In this document: in pieces, positions 36,415-44,673 of the stretch | Numbering within the stretch: the stretch's first letter is position 1 | Layout: each line of letters begins with the position of its first letter | NCBI GenBank assembly: GCA_022823365.1 | Contig: JAJDXG010000040.1 | Coordinates: forward strand, 1-64,000 | Reading direction: 5' to 3' | Origin: Gemmatimonadota bacterium | GTDB lineage: Bacteria > Gemmatimonadota > Gemmatimonadetes > Longimicrobiales > Gaopeijiaceae | Length of the DNA: 64,000 nucleotides | Program-made: the position numbers and the translations under genes | The notes under the pieces: model-generated | What the model was told of the DNA's origin: nothing | Seen by the model: only the letters and a program-made list of their open reading frames with translations | The model's database searches: none

Positions 36415-38150
36415 GCCGCGTGCGGTGGCGGACGGCCGCGGTGCTGTGCGCGGGCGCGCTCACGGCCGCATGCGCGGGTGAGGAGACCGGATACGATGTC
36501 GTGATCCGCGGGGGCACCGTCTACGACGGTTCCGGCTCACCCCCGGTGGTCGCCGACGTCGGCATCCGCGGAGACCGGATCGCGGCGCTCGGCGACCTCT
36601 CCGGCGCCGAGGCCGCGCAGGTGCTCGACGCTTCGGGGATGGCGGTATCCCCGGGCTTCATCAACATGCTCAGCTGGGCCACCGAATCGCTCATCGTGGA
36701 CGGCCGCTCGCTCGGCGACATCCGCCAGGGGGTGACGCTCGAGGTCTTCGGCGAAGGCACATCGATGGGACCGGCGAACGACGCCATGAAGGCCGACTTC
36801 CTCGAGGGCTTCGTCTCCTGGCTGGGTGGGACGGAAGCCGCCGCGCGCGCCCTGGGGCTGCCGCCGGATGCGCCGCTGGAAGTGCCGTGGACGACGCTCG
36901 GCGAATACCTGAGCTTCCTGGAGCGCAAGGGGGTCGCCACCAACGTTGCCTCCTTCATCGGCGCCACCACCGCGCGCATCCACGAGATCGGTTACGACGA
37001 CCGCCCCCCCACCGCGGACGAGCTGGAGCGCATGCGCGCCCTGGTGCGCACGGCCATGGAGGAGGGCGCCGTGGGGGTGGGTTCGTCGCTCATCTACACC
37101 CCCGGCTTCTTCGCCGACACCGACGAGCTGATCGCGCTCTCCGAGGTCGCCGCCGAATACGACGGGCTGTACATCTCGCACATGCGCAGCGAGGGCGCGC
37201 GGCTGCTCGAATCGGTCCAGGAACTCATCACCATCGCGCGCGAGGCCGGCATCCGCGCCGAGATCTACCACCTGAAGGCGGCCGGACGCGAGAACTGGCA
37301 CAAGCTGGAGGACGTGATCGCGCGCGTGGAGCAGGTGCGTGCCGAAGGCCTGGGCATCACCGCCGACATGTACACCTACACCGCCGGCTCCACCGGGCTC
37401 GACGCCGCCATGCCGCCCTGGGTGCAGGAGGGCGGCTACGACGCCTGGGCGGAGCGCATCCGGGATCCGGAGATCCGCGCGCGCGTGGTGGAAGAGATGC
37501 GCACCCCGACCGACGAGTGGGAGAACCTCCTGCTGTCGTCCGGCCCCGAGGGGGCGCTGCTGGTCGGGTTCCGCAACGAGGAGCTGCGCCGCTACCAGGG
37601 CATGACCCTGGCCGAGGTGGCGGAGGAGCGCGGCACGCCGCCCGAGGAGACCGCCATCGACCTGGTAATAGAGGACGGCACCCGGGTGCAGGTCGTCTAC
37701 TTCCTCATGTCCGAGGAGAACGTGCGCCGCCAGATCGCGCTGCCCTGGGTGTCGTTCGACTCCGACGCCGCGTCCATGGCGCCGGAAGGCGTCTTCCTGC
37801 AGAACAGCACCCATCCGCGCGCATACGGCAACTTCGCCCGCCTGCTGGGCAGATACGTGCGCGAGGAAGGCGTCATCCCGCTGGAAGAGGCGGTGCGCAA
37901 GCTGACTTCGCTTCCGGCCGCGAACCTGCGCATCTCCGACCGCGGGCGGCTCGCGGAAGGCTATTTCGCGGATGTCGTGGTGTTCGACCCGGCCACGATC
38001 ATCGACCACGCCACCTACCAGGACGCCCACCAGCTCGCCACAGGCGTGACGCACGTGTTCGTCAACGGCGTGATGGTGCTGGAGGACTCCGAACCCACCG
38101 GCGCGATGTCCGGCCGCTTCGTGCGCGGGCCGGGCTGGAGAGGTAATTAG
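36411..38150 (+). CDS. N-acyl-D-amino-acid deacylase-like amidohydrolase, lipoprotein
   Basis: 579 residues with lipobox TAAC, so it is probably anchored in the envelope. The fold is that of D-aminoacylase: VIRGGTVYDGSG opening, SHMRSEG and IYHLKAAG each with a metal-type histidine, a DSDA aspartate and a FADVVVFDP composite barrel end. The usual first metal motif HxH after PGFID is replaced by PGFINMLSW, and EVFGEG stands where the family normally has a cysteine-containing VGNCG. Activity on N-acyl-D-amino acids is therefore not certain. Translational overlap with the symporter suggests joint use of the product. Confidence 0.82.
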   Translation: MSRVRWRTAAVLCAGALTAACAGEETGYDVVIRGGTVYDGSGSPPVVADVGIRGDRIAALGDLSGAEAAQVLDASGMAVSPGFINMLSWATESLIVDGRSLGDIRQGVTLEVFGEGTSMGPANDAMKADFLEGFVSWLGGTEAAARALGLPPDAPLEVPWTTLGEYLSFLERKGVATNVASFIGATTARIHEIGYDDRPPTADELERMRALVRTAMEEGAVGVGSSLIYTPGFFADTDELIALSEVAAEYDGLYISHMRSEGARLLESVQELITIAREAGIRAEIYHLKAAGRENWHKLEDVIARVEQVRAEGLGITADMYTYTAGSTGLDAAMPPWVQEGGYDAWAERIRDPEIRARVVEEMRTPTDEWENLLLSSGPEGALLVGFRNEELRRYQGMTLAEVAEERGTPPEETAIDLVIEDGTRVQVVYFLMSEENVRRQIALPWVSFDSDAASMAPEGVFLQNSTHPRAYGNFARLLGRYVREEGVIPLEEAVRKLTSLPAANLRISDRGRLAEGYFADVVVFDPATIIDHATYQDAHQLATGVTHVFVNGVMVLEDSEPTGAMSGRFVRGPGWRGN

Positions 38151-38153
38151 CTA

Positions 38154-38179
38154 ACTGGACTAAACTAGATTAGTCCGGT
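38154..38179. terminator. Bidirectional terminator hairpin
   Basis: The perfect core GGACTAA/TTAGTCC (38157-38163 and 38170-38176) with a 6-base loop extends by three pairs including one G-U. It lies between convergent genes. Confidence 0.6.
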
Positions 38180-38188
38180 CGCCGTTCC

Positions 38189-38998
38189 TCAGTCGGGCAC
38201 GAAGGCCACGATGCGCAGCGGCCCTCCGCTGCCCCCCGCGATCTTCATCGGCAGCGCCACGACGAAGGCGCCCCATTCGGGGAGTTCCGGCAGCGAAACC
38301 ACGTTCTCGTACCCCGGGATGTTCTCCCAGTAAAGGATTCGGTGCGTCTCGAAGGCGCTCGACTGCCCGTAGTCGAGGCTGGGCGTGTCGAGGCCCAGCG
38401 CAGCAATGTCGCGGTTGTCGACCAGCCACTGCGCCGCCTCCGGGTCCAGTCCGGGGAAGTGGAGTTCCGGAACCGCCTCCTCGCCCCGCAGGGCAGTCCC
38501 CAGGTAGCGGACGGGGTCCGGCCAGCGGTCGGCCCAGCCCGTGTCGAGCAGGACCGTCGTTCCCGGTGGGATGGGGCCGTGGCGGGCCTCCCACGCGGCG
38601 ATCGCCTCCACACCCACCTGGTGGTCCGGATTGTCCCCTGCGGGGTCGCGGATGACGGCGGCCGGCCCGATCAGGGCGGAAAGGGGGATCTCGGCGGTGG
38701 ATATCCTTCCCTCGGCGAAGTGGATGGGCGCGTCGACATGGGTGCCGCCGTGCTCGGACGACGCGAAGTTGAAGGCGGCGTAGAAGTACCCTCCCTCGGT
38801 CATGCCGTAGGCGACCGTGTCCAGCACGAACGGATCCGCAGTGGGCCAGAAGACGGCGTCGGCGGACACGTCGTGGGTCAGATCGATCCAGCGGCCCGCG
38901 GTCCCGTCGAATACGGCCGAGTAGTCGGGGGTCCTGGGCGCGCAGGCCGAAGCCAGCGCCAGCGCGATGATGATGTGAAGTCCGGTCGCTCGTTTCAT
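38189..38998 (-). CDS. Cyclase family (kynurenine-formamidase-like) lipoprotein
   Basis: 269 residues from the ATG at 38998, which has GGGAGG five bases upstream; an in-frame upstream ATG at 39067 lacks this. The signal segment ends in SACAP. The metal-binding motif of the family, HGGTHVDAPIHF, is intact, and a GLDTPSLD segment follows. Relatives are zinc or manganese hydrolases such as kynurenine formamidase and isatin hydrolase. The substrate is unknown; export makes a scavenging role more likely than tryptophan catabolism inside the cell. Confidence 0.85.
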   Translation of the reverse strand: MKRATGLHIIIALALASACAPRTPDYSAVFDGTAGRWIDLTHDVSADAVFWPTADPFVLDTVAYGMTEGGYFYAAFNFASSEHGGTHVDAPIHFAEGRISTAEIPLSALIGPAAVIRDPAGDNPDHQVGVEAIAAWEARHGPIPPGTTVLLDTGWADRWPDPVRYLGTALRGEEAVPELHFPGLDPEAAQWLVDNRDIAALGLDTPSLDYGQSSAFETHRILYWENIPGYENVVSLPELPEWGAFVVALPMKIAGGSGGPLRIVAFVPD

Positions 38999-39181
38999 GA
39001 CAACCTCCCGCGGGAAACGTGATCGGCCCATATCGACATTCCGAAGCCCGGCGTCGGCACGTATCATTCATGTGCGCCTGCGGTGTTCACCGGCTCGCTG
39101 CATGGGTGATGCGCGGTGACCCGGAACCTCAACCTGGGGCCAAGCGATGCAAGGGGAAAGCCTCGTCGGCGGGATAGGCCC

Positions 39182-39706
39182 GTGAGCGGCGACCTGATCG
39201 CAATCCTGGCCGTCGGCATCACTCTGGCCAGCCTCCAGTGGCGCATGGCCAGCGTGTTGCGGGGCAACATGGCGTCGTTCAGGAACGAGACCAAAGCGGA
39301 GTTTACGACGCTGCGGGTCGAAATGACCGCATCGCGCAGCGAGTCGAAGGAAGACACCGGAGCACTCAGGACGGAGTTGAGGAAGGACATCTCTGTGCTC
39401 AGGACCGAACTCAAGGGCGACATCGCCGACCTCAGGACCGAACTCAAGGGCGACATCGCCAAGCTCAGGACCGAACTCAACGGCGACATCGCCGAGCTCA
39501 GGACCGAACTCAAGGGCGACATCACCGAGCTCAGGACCGAACTCAAGGGCGACATCTCTGCGCTCAGGACCGAAATGAGGGAGGACAACGGTGCCCTCAG
39601 GACCGAGATGCGCGACGGGTTTCGTCAAGTGGATACGCGGATTCGTTTCCTTGAAGAACGCGCTTTTCTGGACCGGCGCTCGAGGTCGGCGTCCGGGGAC
39701 AGTTGA
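39182..39706 (+). CDS. Membrane-anchored coiled-coil protein with 11-residue repeats
   Basis: 174 residues from the GTG at 39182. The opening SGDLIAILAVGITLASL is a single hydrophobic anchor common to small coiled-coil proteins of this kind; an in-frame GTG at 39116 would add a polar extension. Residues about 62-149 consist of eight 11-residue units of the type LRTELKGDIAD, a hendecad pattern predicted to form a long coiled coil. A basic tail follows. No function can be assigned. Confidence 0.75.
   Translation: MSGDLIAILAVGITLASLQWRMASVLRGNMASFRNETKAEFTTLRVEMTASRSESKEDTGALRTELRKDISVLRTELKGDIADLRTELKGDIAKLRTELNGDIAELRTELKGDITELRTELKGDISALRTEMREDNGALRTEMRDGFRQVDTRIRFLEERAFLDRRSRSASGDS
39365..39628 (+). 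repeat. Eight tandem 33-bp units encoding a hendecad coiled coil
   Basis: Units begin at 39365, 39398, 39431, 39464, 39497, 39530, 39563 and 39596. The central five are nearly identical in DNA; the first and last two have drifted. Confidence 0.85.
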
Positions 39707-39800
39707 TCGCGGCCACCGAACCACCCACAGGCTGGCGCGGTCCGGGGCGTCTCTCCATCATCCATGGCGTTGCACCAATCAGGCGCCGGAGGAACGCCCC

Positions 39801-41645
39801 ATGCCTCGATCCGAACACCAGATTGCCCTGATCGCTCTCGCGCTCGCGCCATGGCTGACGACCGCTTGCGGCCCCGCCGGACCCTCGGGCATGCAGGCGG
39901 ACATGAACGCGGATCTGCTGGCCGCCGCGGTGCGCACGCACATTTCCGCAGCCTCGCTCGAACCGCACGCGCGCGCGATCGTGGAGCACGACCGCCTCTC
40001 CGGGAGCGAGGGCGAAAACGCTGCGATCGACTACATCGTCGCGACGCTCGAGGCGGCCGGCGTACCGGTGGAGGTGCACGCCTTCGAGACCTACGTATCC
40101 GATCCGATCTCGGCATCGGTGTCCGTGCCCGACGGCCCCGCCTTCAGCGCCATCACGTCGTCGTTCTCCGCCACGGTGGGCTCGCTGCGTGCGCCGCTGG
40201 TCGACCTGGGTGCGCTTGCCAATCTGCCTCCCGTCGAACTCGGCACGGGCGAGCGCATCGTGCTCGCCGGCGAGGGAATGGACGGAGCCGGCGCTCGCGA
40301 CCTTCCCGACGTCGCGGGGGCCATCGTGCTCGTGGACGGGCAGCCGAGGAACATCCCGGTCATCATTCTGGACCGGCTGGGTGCCGCCGGGGTCATCTTC
40401 GTGCACCCCGAGGAGCGGGTGAACGACCTCATCGTCACCTCGACCTGGGGCACGCCTTCGCTGCTCAACTACCACCGCCTGCCCGACATGCCCGTCGCGC
40501 ACATCGCGCGCAGCGCCGGGGAGCGACTTCGGGCGCTGCTCGCCGGCGGCCCGCTTGAGGTCGAGCTGTCGGCGCGCGCCGACGCCGGATGGAAGGAGCT
40601 TCGACTTGCCGTCGCCCGCATCCCGGGACCCGAGCCGGAGAGCCCGTACGTCCTGTTCGGCGGGCACATCGACGGATGGCACTACGCAGCGACCGACGAA
40701 GGGGCGTCGAACGCGGCGATGCTCGACCTGGCCCTCGCCTTCCACGCCGAGCGCGAACGCATGCGGCGCGGCCTGGTGGTGGCCTGGTGGCCGGGGCACT
40801 CGAACGCGCGCTATGGCGGATCGACCTGGTTCGCCGACCACTTCTTCCAGGAGCTGCGCTCGCGCGCGGTGGCCCATGTGAACGTGGACGGGATCGGACA
40901 GATGGGCGCGCGCCTCTTCGCAGCCGCGACGACCACCTCGCTGGCCGAGGTCGCGCGCTTCGCCATGCAGCGCGGGGAGGACGCCGACATCCAGCCCACC
41001 CGGCCGGGACGGAACTCCGACCAGTCGTTCAACGGAGTCGGCCTGCCGCTCCTGCAGCTCTACCGCAACCGCGCGCAGGAGGACGGCGGCTACTGGTGGT
41101 GGCATACCCCCGAGGACACGTTCGACAAGATCGACTTCGACATCCTGGAGGGCGACACCTACCTGTACGCGATCGCGCTCTCGGCGCTGGTAGGACGGGA
41201 GGTGCTGCCGGTGGACCTGGTGGGCCAGGTCGAGGCTCTGGGCGCGGCCATCGCCGCGCGCTCCGAATTGGGCAGCGGTCAGTTCGATCTCTCGCAGGCC
41301 GCCGAGGCCCAGGGCGAACTTCTCGCGCTGGCGGGCCGGCTGCAGGCTGCCCTGCCCCGCGCGACCGCCTCTCCCGAGCTCGACATGGCGCTCGTGGACG
41401 TGCTGCGGCCACTGCACCGGGTGCTCTACGTCCCCCTCACCCCGCACCACCCGGACGCGGGCGCCGTCCCCGGCCCGCTTCCCGGCCTGGCCCCGACCCG
41501 GATCCTCGCCGAGGAGGCGCCCGGCAGCGAGCGCTACCGCCTCGCCATGGCCACGCTGGTGCGCGACCGGAACCGGCTGCTGGAGGCCATCACCGAATCG
41601 AACCGCCGCGCGACCGCGCTGCTCGCGTCGCCGGGGATCCGCTAG
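39801..41645 (+). CDS. M28-like peptidase lipoprotein with PA domain
   Basis: 614 residues from an ATG with GGAGG about eight bases upstream. The signal ends in LTTACG, a lipobox. A PA-type insert (about residues 120-260) precedes the zinc-peptidase-like domain. GGHIDGWHY and TDEGASN match the first metal ligands, HVNVDGIG the next Asp and WHTPEDTFDKID the last His. However, where M28 enzymes have the catalytic EE pair, this protein reads WWPGHSNARYGGS. Whether it is an active peptidase is open. It is followed after 11 bases by an epimerase gene. Confidence 0.85.
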   Translation: MPRSEHQIALIALALAPWLTTACGPAGPSGMQADMNADLLAAAVRTHISAASLEPHARAIVEHDRLSGSEGENAAIDYIVATLEAAGVPVEVHAFETYVSDPISASVSVPDGPAFSAITSSFSATVGSLRAPLVDLGALANLPPVELGTGERIVLAGEGMDGAGARDLPDVAGAIVLVDGQPRNIPVIILDRLGAAGVIFVHPEERVNDLIVTSTWGTPSLLNYHRLPDMPVAHIARSAGERLRALLAGGPLEVELSARADAGWKELRLAVARIPGPEPESPYVLFGGHIDGWHYAATDEGASNAAMLDLALAFHAERERMRRGLVVAWWPGHSNARYGGSTWFADHFFQELRSRAVAHVNVDGIGQMGARLFAAATTTSLAEVARFAMQRGEDADIQPTRPGRNSDQSFNGVGLPLLQLYRNRAQEDGGYWWWHTPEDTFDKIDFDILEGDTYLYAIALSALVGREVLPVDLVGQVEALGAAIAARSELGSGQFDLSQAAEAQGELLALAGRLQAALPRATASPELDMALVDVLRPLHRVLYVPLTPHHPDAGAVPGPLPGLAPTRILAEEAPGSERYRLAMATLVRDRNRLLEAITESNRRATALLASPGIR

Positions 41646-41656
41646 GAGTTGTTGAC

Positions 41657-42652
41657 ATGACGCACTCCCGCCCCCTCAGCATCCTCGTCCTGGGCGGCAC
41701 CGGGTTCATCGGCCCGCACCAGGTGCGCTACGCAATGTACCGGGGCCACCAGGTCAGCATCTTCAACCGGGGCCGCACCGCCCCGGACCTCTTTCCCGGC
41801 GTGGAGACGCTGATCGGTGACCGGGACGGGCAGCTCGGCGCCCTGCAGGGCCGCACCTGGGACGCGGTGATCGACAACAGCGGCTACGTGCCCCGCCATG
41901 TGCGCGACTCGGCGGAACTCCTGCGCGACTCGGTGGGCCGATACCTCTTCACCTCGACCGGATCGGTATACAGCTTCGACCAGGACGAGCTCACCGAGGA
42001 AGCGGAACTCCTCCCCATCGAGGATCCGGAAAGCGAAGACGTCGACCGCTACTACGGACCTCTCAAGATCCTCTGCGAGAATGCGGTCACGGACACCTAC
42101 CGGGAACGCGGCACCGTGGTGCGGCTCCATGTCGTGGCGGGGCCCGGCGACACCACCGACCGGTTTACCTACTGGCCCGTGCGCATCGACCACGGCGGTG
42201 AGATCATCGCGCCCGGGAGCCGGCACACACCGGTCCAGTACATCGATGTCCGCGATCTGGCCGAGTTCATGATCCTGTGCCTGGAGCGCGACGTCGGCGG
42301 CACCTTCAACGCCGCCGGCCCGGCCCTCGCCCCGACCTCGATGGCCGAGTTCGTCTACGGCATCCGCGCGATCACCAGCGCGCCGCTGTCCTTCACCTGG
42401 ATCGATGAGCAATTCCTCGCCGACCGGCAGGCGCGGTTCCCGCTCTGGTATCCGCCCACGGAGGGCGCCGTTCGCGGTATCTCGCGCGTCAGGTCCCACA
42501 AGGCCGTCGCCAGAGGGCTCAAGTTCCGCCCCATCGCGGTCACCGCTCTCGACACGCTGGAATGGTTCAGGACGCTTCCCGAGGAACGGCGCAACCAGCT
42601 TCAACTCAACCTGGAGCGCGACCGGCAACTCCTGGAGGAGTGGAGAGCCTAG
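41657..42652 (+). CDS. NAD-dependent epimerase/dehydratase family protein
   Basis: 331 residues of the extended short-chain dehydrogenase fold. The Rossmann motif is LVLGGTGFIG at residues 10-19, with VIDNSGYVPRHV and TSTGSVYS. The usual YxxxK appears as YYGPLK. The family acts on nucleotide sugars or similar substrates. The ATG has GGAG eight bases upstream and lies 11 bases after the M28-like gene. The substrate is not predictable. Confidence 0.85.
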   Translation: MTHSRPLSILVLGGTGFIGPHQVRYAMYRGHQVSIFNRGRTAPDLFPGVETLIGDRDGQLGALQGRTWDAVIDNSGYVPRHVRDSAELLRDSVGRYLFTSTGSVYSFDQDELTEEAELLPIEDPESEDVDRYYGPLKILCENAVTDTYRERGTVVRLHVVAGPGDTTDRFTYWPVRIDHGGEIIAPGSRHTPVQYIDVRDLAEFMILCLERDVGGTFNAAGPALAPTSMAEFVYGIRAITSAPLSFTWIDEQFLADRQARFPLWYPPTEGAVRGISRVRSHKAVARGLKFRPIAVTALDTLEWFRTLPEERRNQLQLNLERDRQLLEEWRA

Positions 42653-42674
42653 CCTGAGTCCGGAAAGCCTGGGA

Positions 42675-43793
42675 CTACACCCGGAAGAGCACCGACTCGC
42701 GCCCGTAGAGCCGGATCGAGCACCACGTCAGTAGCGCGAAGCCCAGAGCGTTAACGCCGGCCAGGAGCGCCAGCGCCAGCCAGTCGAGCTGCCCCTGTAT
42801 GGCCTCCCGCATCGCCAGCGCGTTGCCGAGGATGGGCACCGCGTACACCGCTGCTCCGAAGGAGGTCGGCGCGAGGGCGAAGATGGCCAAAAAGACCGAC
42901 AGAAACACCAGCGGCGCAGTGTACATTCCCGCCTCGCGCTGCGAGCGCGCCCAGGTCCCGATCACCATGACCAGCGCGGACACCAGCAGAGCGAGCGCGG
43001 CGAGGTTCACGGCCAGCGCCGCGACCTGCGCCGGCGCCAGCGACAGTTCGCCCGGCCCCGCGAAGTCCTCGGGCGCGAGCCCCAGGCGGGCCGCCATCAT
43101 CATCCCGACGATGAGCAGGAGCGACGCCGCCACCGCGAACGTCATGATGGCCAGGCTCTTGCCGATCACGATGGCCGGACGCGGCACCGTCGACACCAGG
43201 AGCGCCGCCAGCGTGTTCTTCTCCTTCTCCCCGACGGCGACGTAGAGCGCGCGCGCCGCGTTGGTGACCAGCAGGATCACCGCCATGTAGGGGATCAGCA
43301 GGCTGAGCGCCCCCCCGATGCCGCCCGAGGTATCGATCAGCACGACCTCGAAGGGCCGCAGATCGCGCATGCGCAGGCCCCGCTCGGCAAGCCTGTCCTC
43401 GACGGCCCGCTGCTGCACCGCCTGCAGATCCTGGCGCAGCGACACCGCCGCGGCCCAGACCGCGTTCTCGGCGGATGCCGCCCGGATCCGGTACGCGGTC
43501 CCTTCCCGCAGCACGGTCACGTGGGCGTCGCCGCCCTCCGCGACTTCTTCCAGCGTAGCGACACGCACCAGCGGATTGGCGTCGAGCAGCCGGCGCAGGA
43601 CCTCATCACCCCCCGGGGCGACGACCGGGACCGGCCCGGAGTCGTCCCCGGTCAGCCGGTCGAGGTTGCTGGCCAGCCCCATCAGCAGGGGGAAGAAGAC
43701 GAGCGCGCTCGCCACCATCCCTCCGATGAGCCGGGCGTCCCGCCTCAGAACCCGCATCTCCTTGCCGTAGATCAGCAGCGCCTTGCGGATCAT
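42675..43793 (-). CDS. ABC-2 type transporter permease (NatB-like)
   Basis: 372 residues. A first membrane helix near residues 25-45, a periplasmic domain of about 120 residues, and five further helices match the NatB/ABC2_membrane_3 group. The cytoplasmic loop GEKEKNTLAALLVSTVPR is a family signature. Substrates of relatives are sodium, drugs or peptides. The ATG overlaps the ATPase stop codon by 4 bp. Confidence 0.9.
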   Translation of the reverse strand: MIRKALLIYGKEMRVLRRDARLIGGMVASALVFFPLLMGLASNLDRLTGDDSGPVPVVAPGGDEVLRRLLDANPLVRVATLEEVAEGGDAHVTVLREGTAYRIRAASAENAVWAAAVSLRQDLQAVQQRAVEDRLAERGLRMRDLRPFEVVLIDTSGGIGGALSLLIPYMAVILLVTNAARALYVAVGEKEKNTLAALLVSTVPRPAIVIGKSLAIMTFAVAASLLLIVGMMMAARLGLAPEDFAGPGELSLAPAQVAALAVNLAALALLVSALVMVIGTWARSQREAGMYTAPLVFLSVFLAIFALAPTSFGAAVYAVPILGNALAMREAIQGQLDWLALALLAGVNALGFALLTWCSIRLYGRESVLFRV

Positions 43794-44542
43794 CGGCCGC
43801 CCGCTTCCCCGTCGGCCCCGACAAGCGAAAAGAAGATGTCCTCGAGGTCCCCGAGCCCGGTCCGGGCCCGCAGCGATTCCAGGGTGCCTTCGGACCTGAG
43901 CCTTCCCCGATGGATGATGCCGATGCGGTCGGCGAGCTTTTCCGCTTCCCACAGGATGTGGGTCGAGAACAGGACCGTCTTCCCCTCCCCCTTCAGCAGG
44001 CGTATGTAGTCGATCACACGCTTGGCGGTGAGGACGTCGAGCCCGGAGGTGGGCTCGTCCCAGATGAGGATCAGCGGGTTGGTCACCAGCGCGCGCATGA
44101 GCACGGTCTTTTGCTTCATGCCGGTCGAGAACGTATCGGTGCGCTCGTCGGCGAACTCCGTCATGTCCAACAGATCGAAGATGTATGCGAGGTTGTCTTC
44201 GATGGCGGCCCGGGCCATGTCGTTGAGGCGGCCGAAGAAGTGGCCGATCTCGCGCGGCGTGAGGCGCTCGTACACGCGGGTCTCGTACGAGACGAAGCCG
44301 ATCAGGGCGCGGATGGCAGCCTTCTCCGTGCGCACCGAGTGTCCCCGCACCCACGCTTCGCCCGAGGTCGGGTCCATCAGGGTGCTCAGGATGCGCAGCA
44401 CCGTGGTCTTCCCCGCCCCGTTGGGTCCCAGGAGGGCGTAGATCTCGCCCGGGTCGCAAGTGAGGTCCAGACGATCCACCGCCTGCACCCGCCTGGCCCC
44501 GCGAGACCGGAATTCCTTGCTGAGCGCCTCGGTGCGGATCAT
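43790..44542 (-). CDS. ABC transporter ATP-binding protein (NatA-like)
   Basis: 250 residues from the ATG at 44542. Walker A is GPNGAGKTT, the signature is the variant FSTGMKQK, Walker B is LILIWDEPTSGLD, and the switch His is in FSTHILWEAEKLADR. It energises the permease encoded 4 bp downstream-overlapping. The FSTGMKQK signature is typical of NatA-type exporters. The frame extends upstream to 44632 without homologous sequence. Confidence 0.93.
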   Translation of the reverse strand: MIRTEALSKEFRSRGARRVQAVDRLDLTCDPGEIYALLGPNGAGKTTVLRILSTLMDPTSGEAWVRGHSVRTEKAAIRALIGFVSYETRVYERLTPREIGHFFGRLNDMARAAIEDNLAYIFDLLDMTEFADERTDTFSTGMKQKTVLMRALVTNPLILIWDEPTSGLDVLTAKRVIDYIRLLKGEGKTVLFSTHILWEAEKLADRIGIIHRGRLRSEGTLESLRARTGLGDLEDIFFSLVGADGEAGGR

Positions 44543-44673
44543 GTCGTTCTCTTCAGCGGTTCTCCTCGCGTCCCGGCTCCGGCGCCGGCACCGGCCCCCT
44601 TGCCCTTGATCGTCGATGCCGAAGCCGATCACTATTCAGGGGAAGCCCGCGGGAGAGGACCCGGAGAAGCTAC

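Noticed and set aside
39365-39628. CRISPR-like direct repeats
   Set aside because: The units are contiguous 33-bp coding repeats without variable spacers.
39591-39800. Upstream extension of the M28-like peptidase
   Set aside because: It overlaps the coiled-coil gene out of frame; the ATG at 39801 has a good ribosome site and begins a lipoprotein signal.
40589-41656. Long upstream extension of the epimerase
   Set aside because: It lies antiframe inside the M28-like gene; the Rossmann motif begins ten residues after the ATG at 41657.
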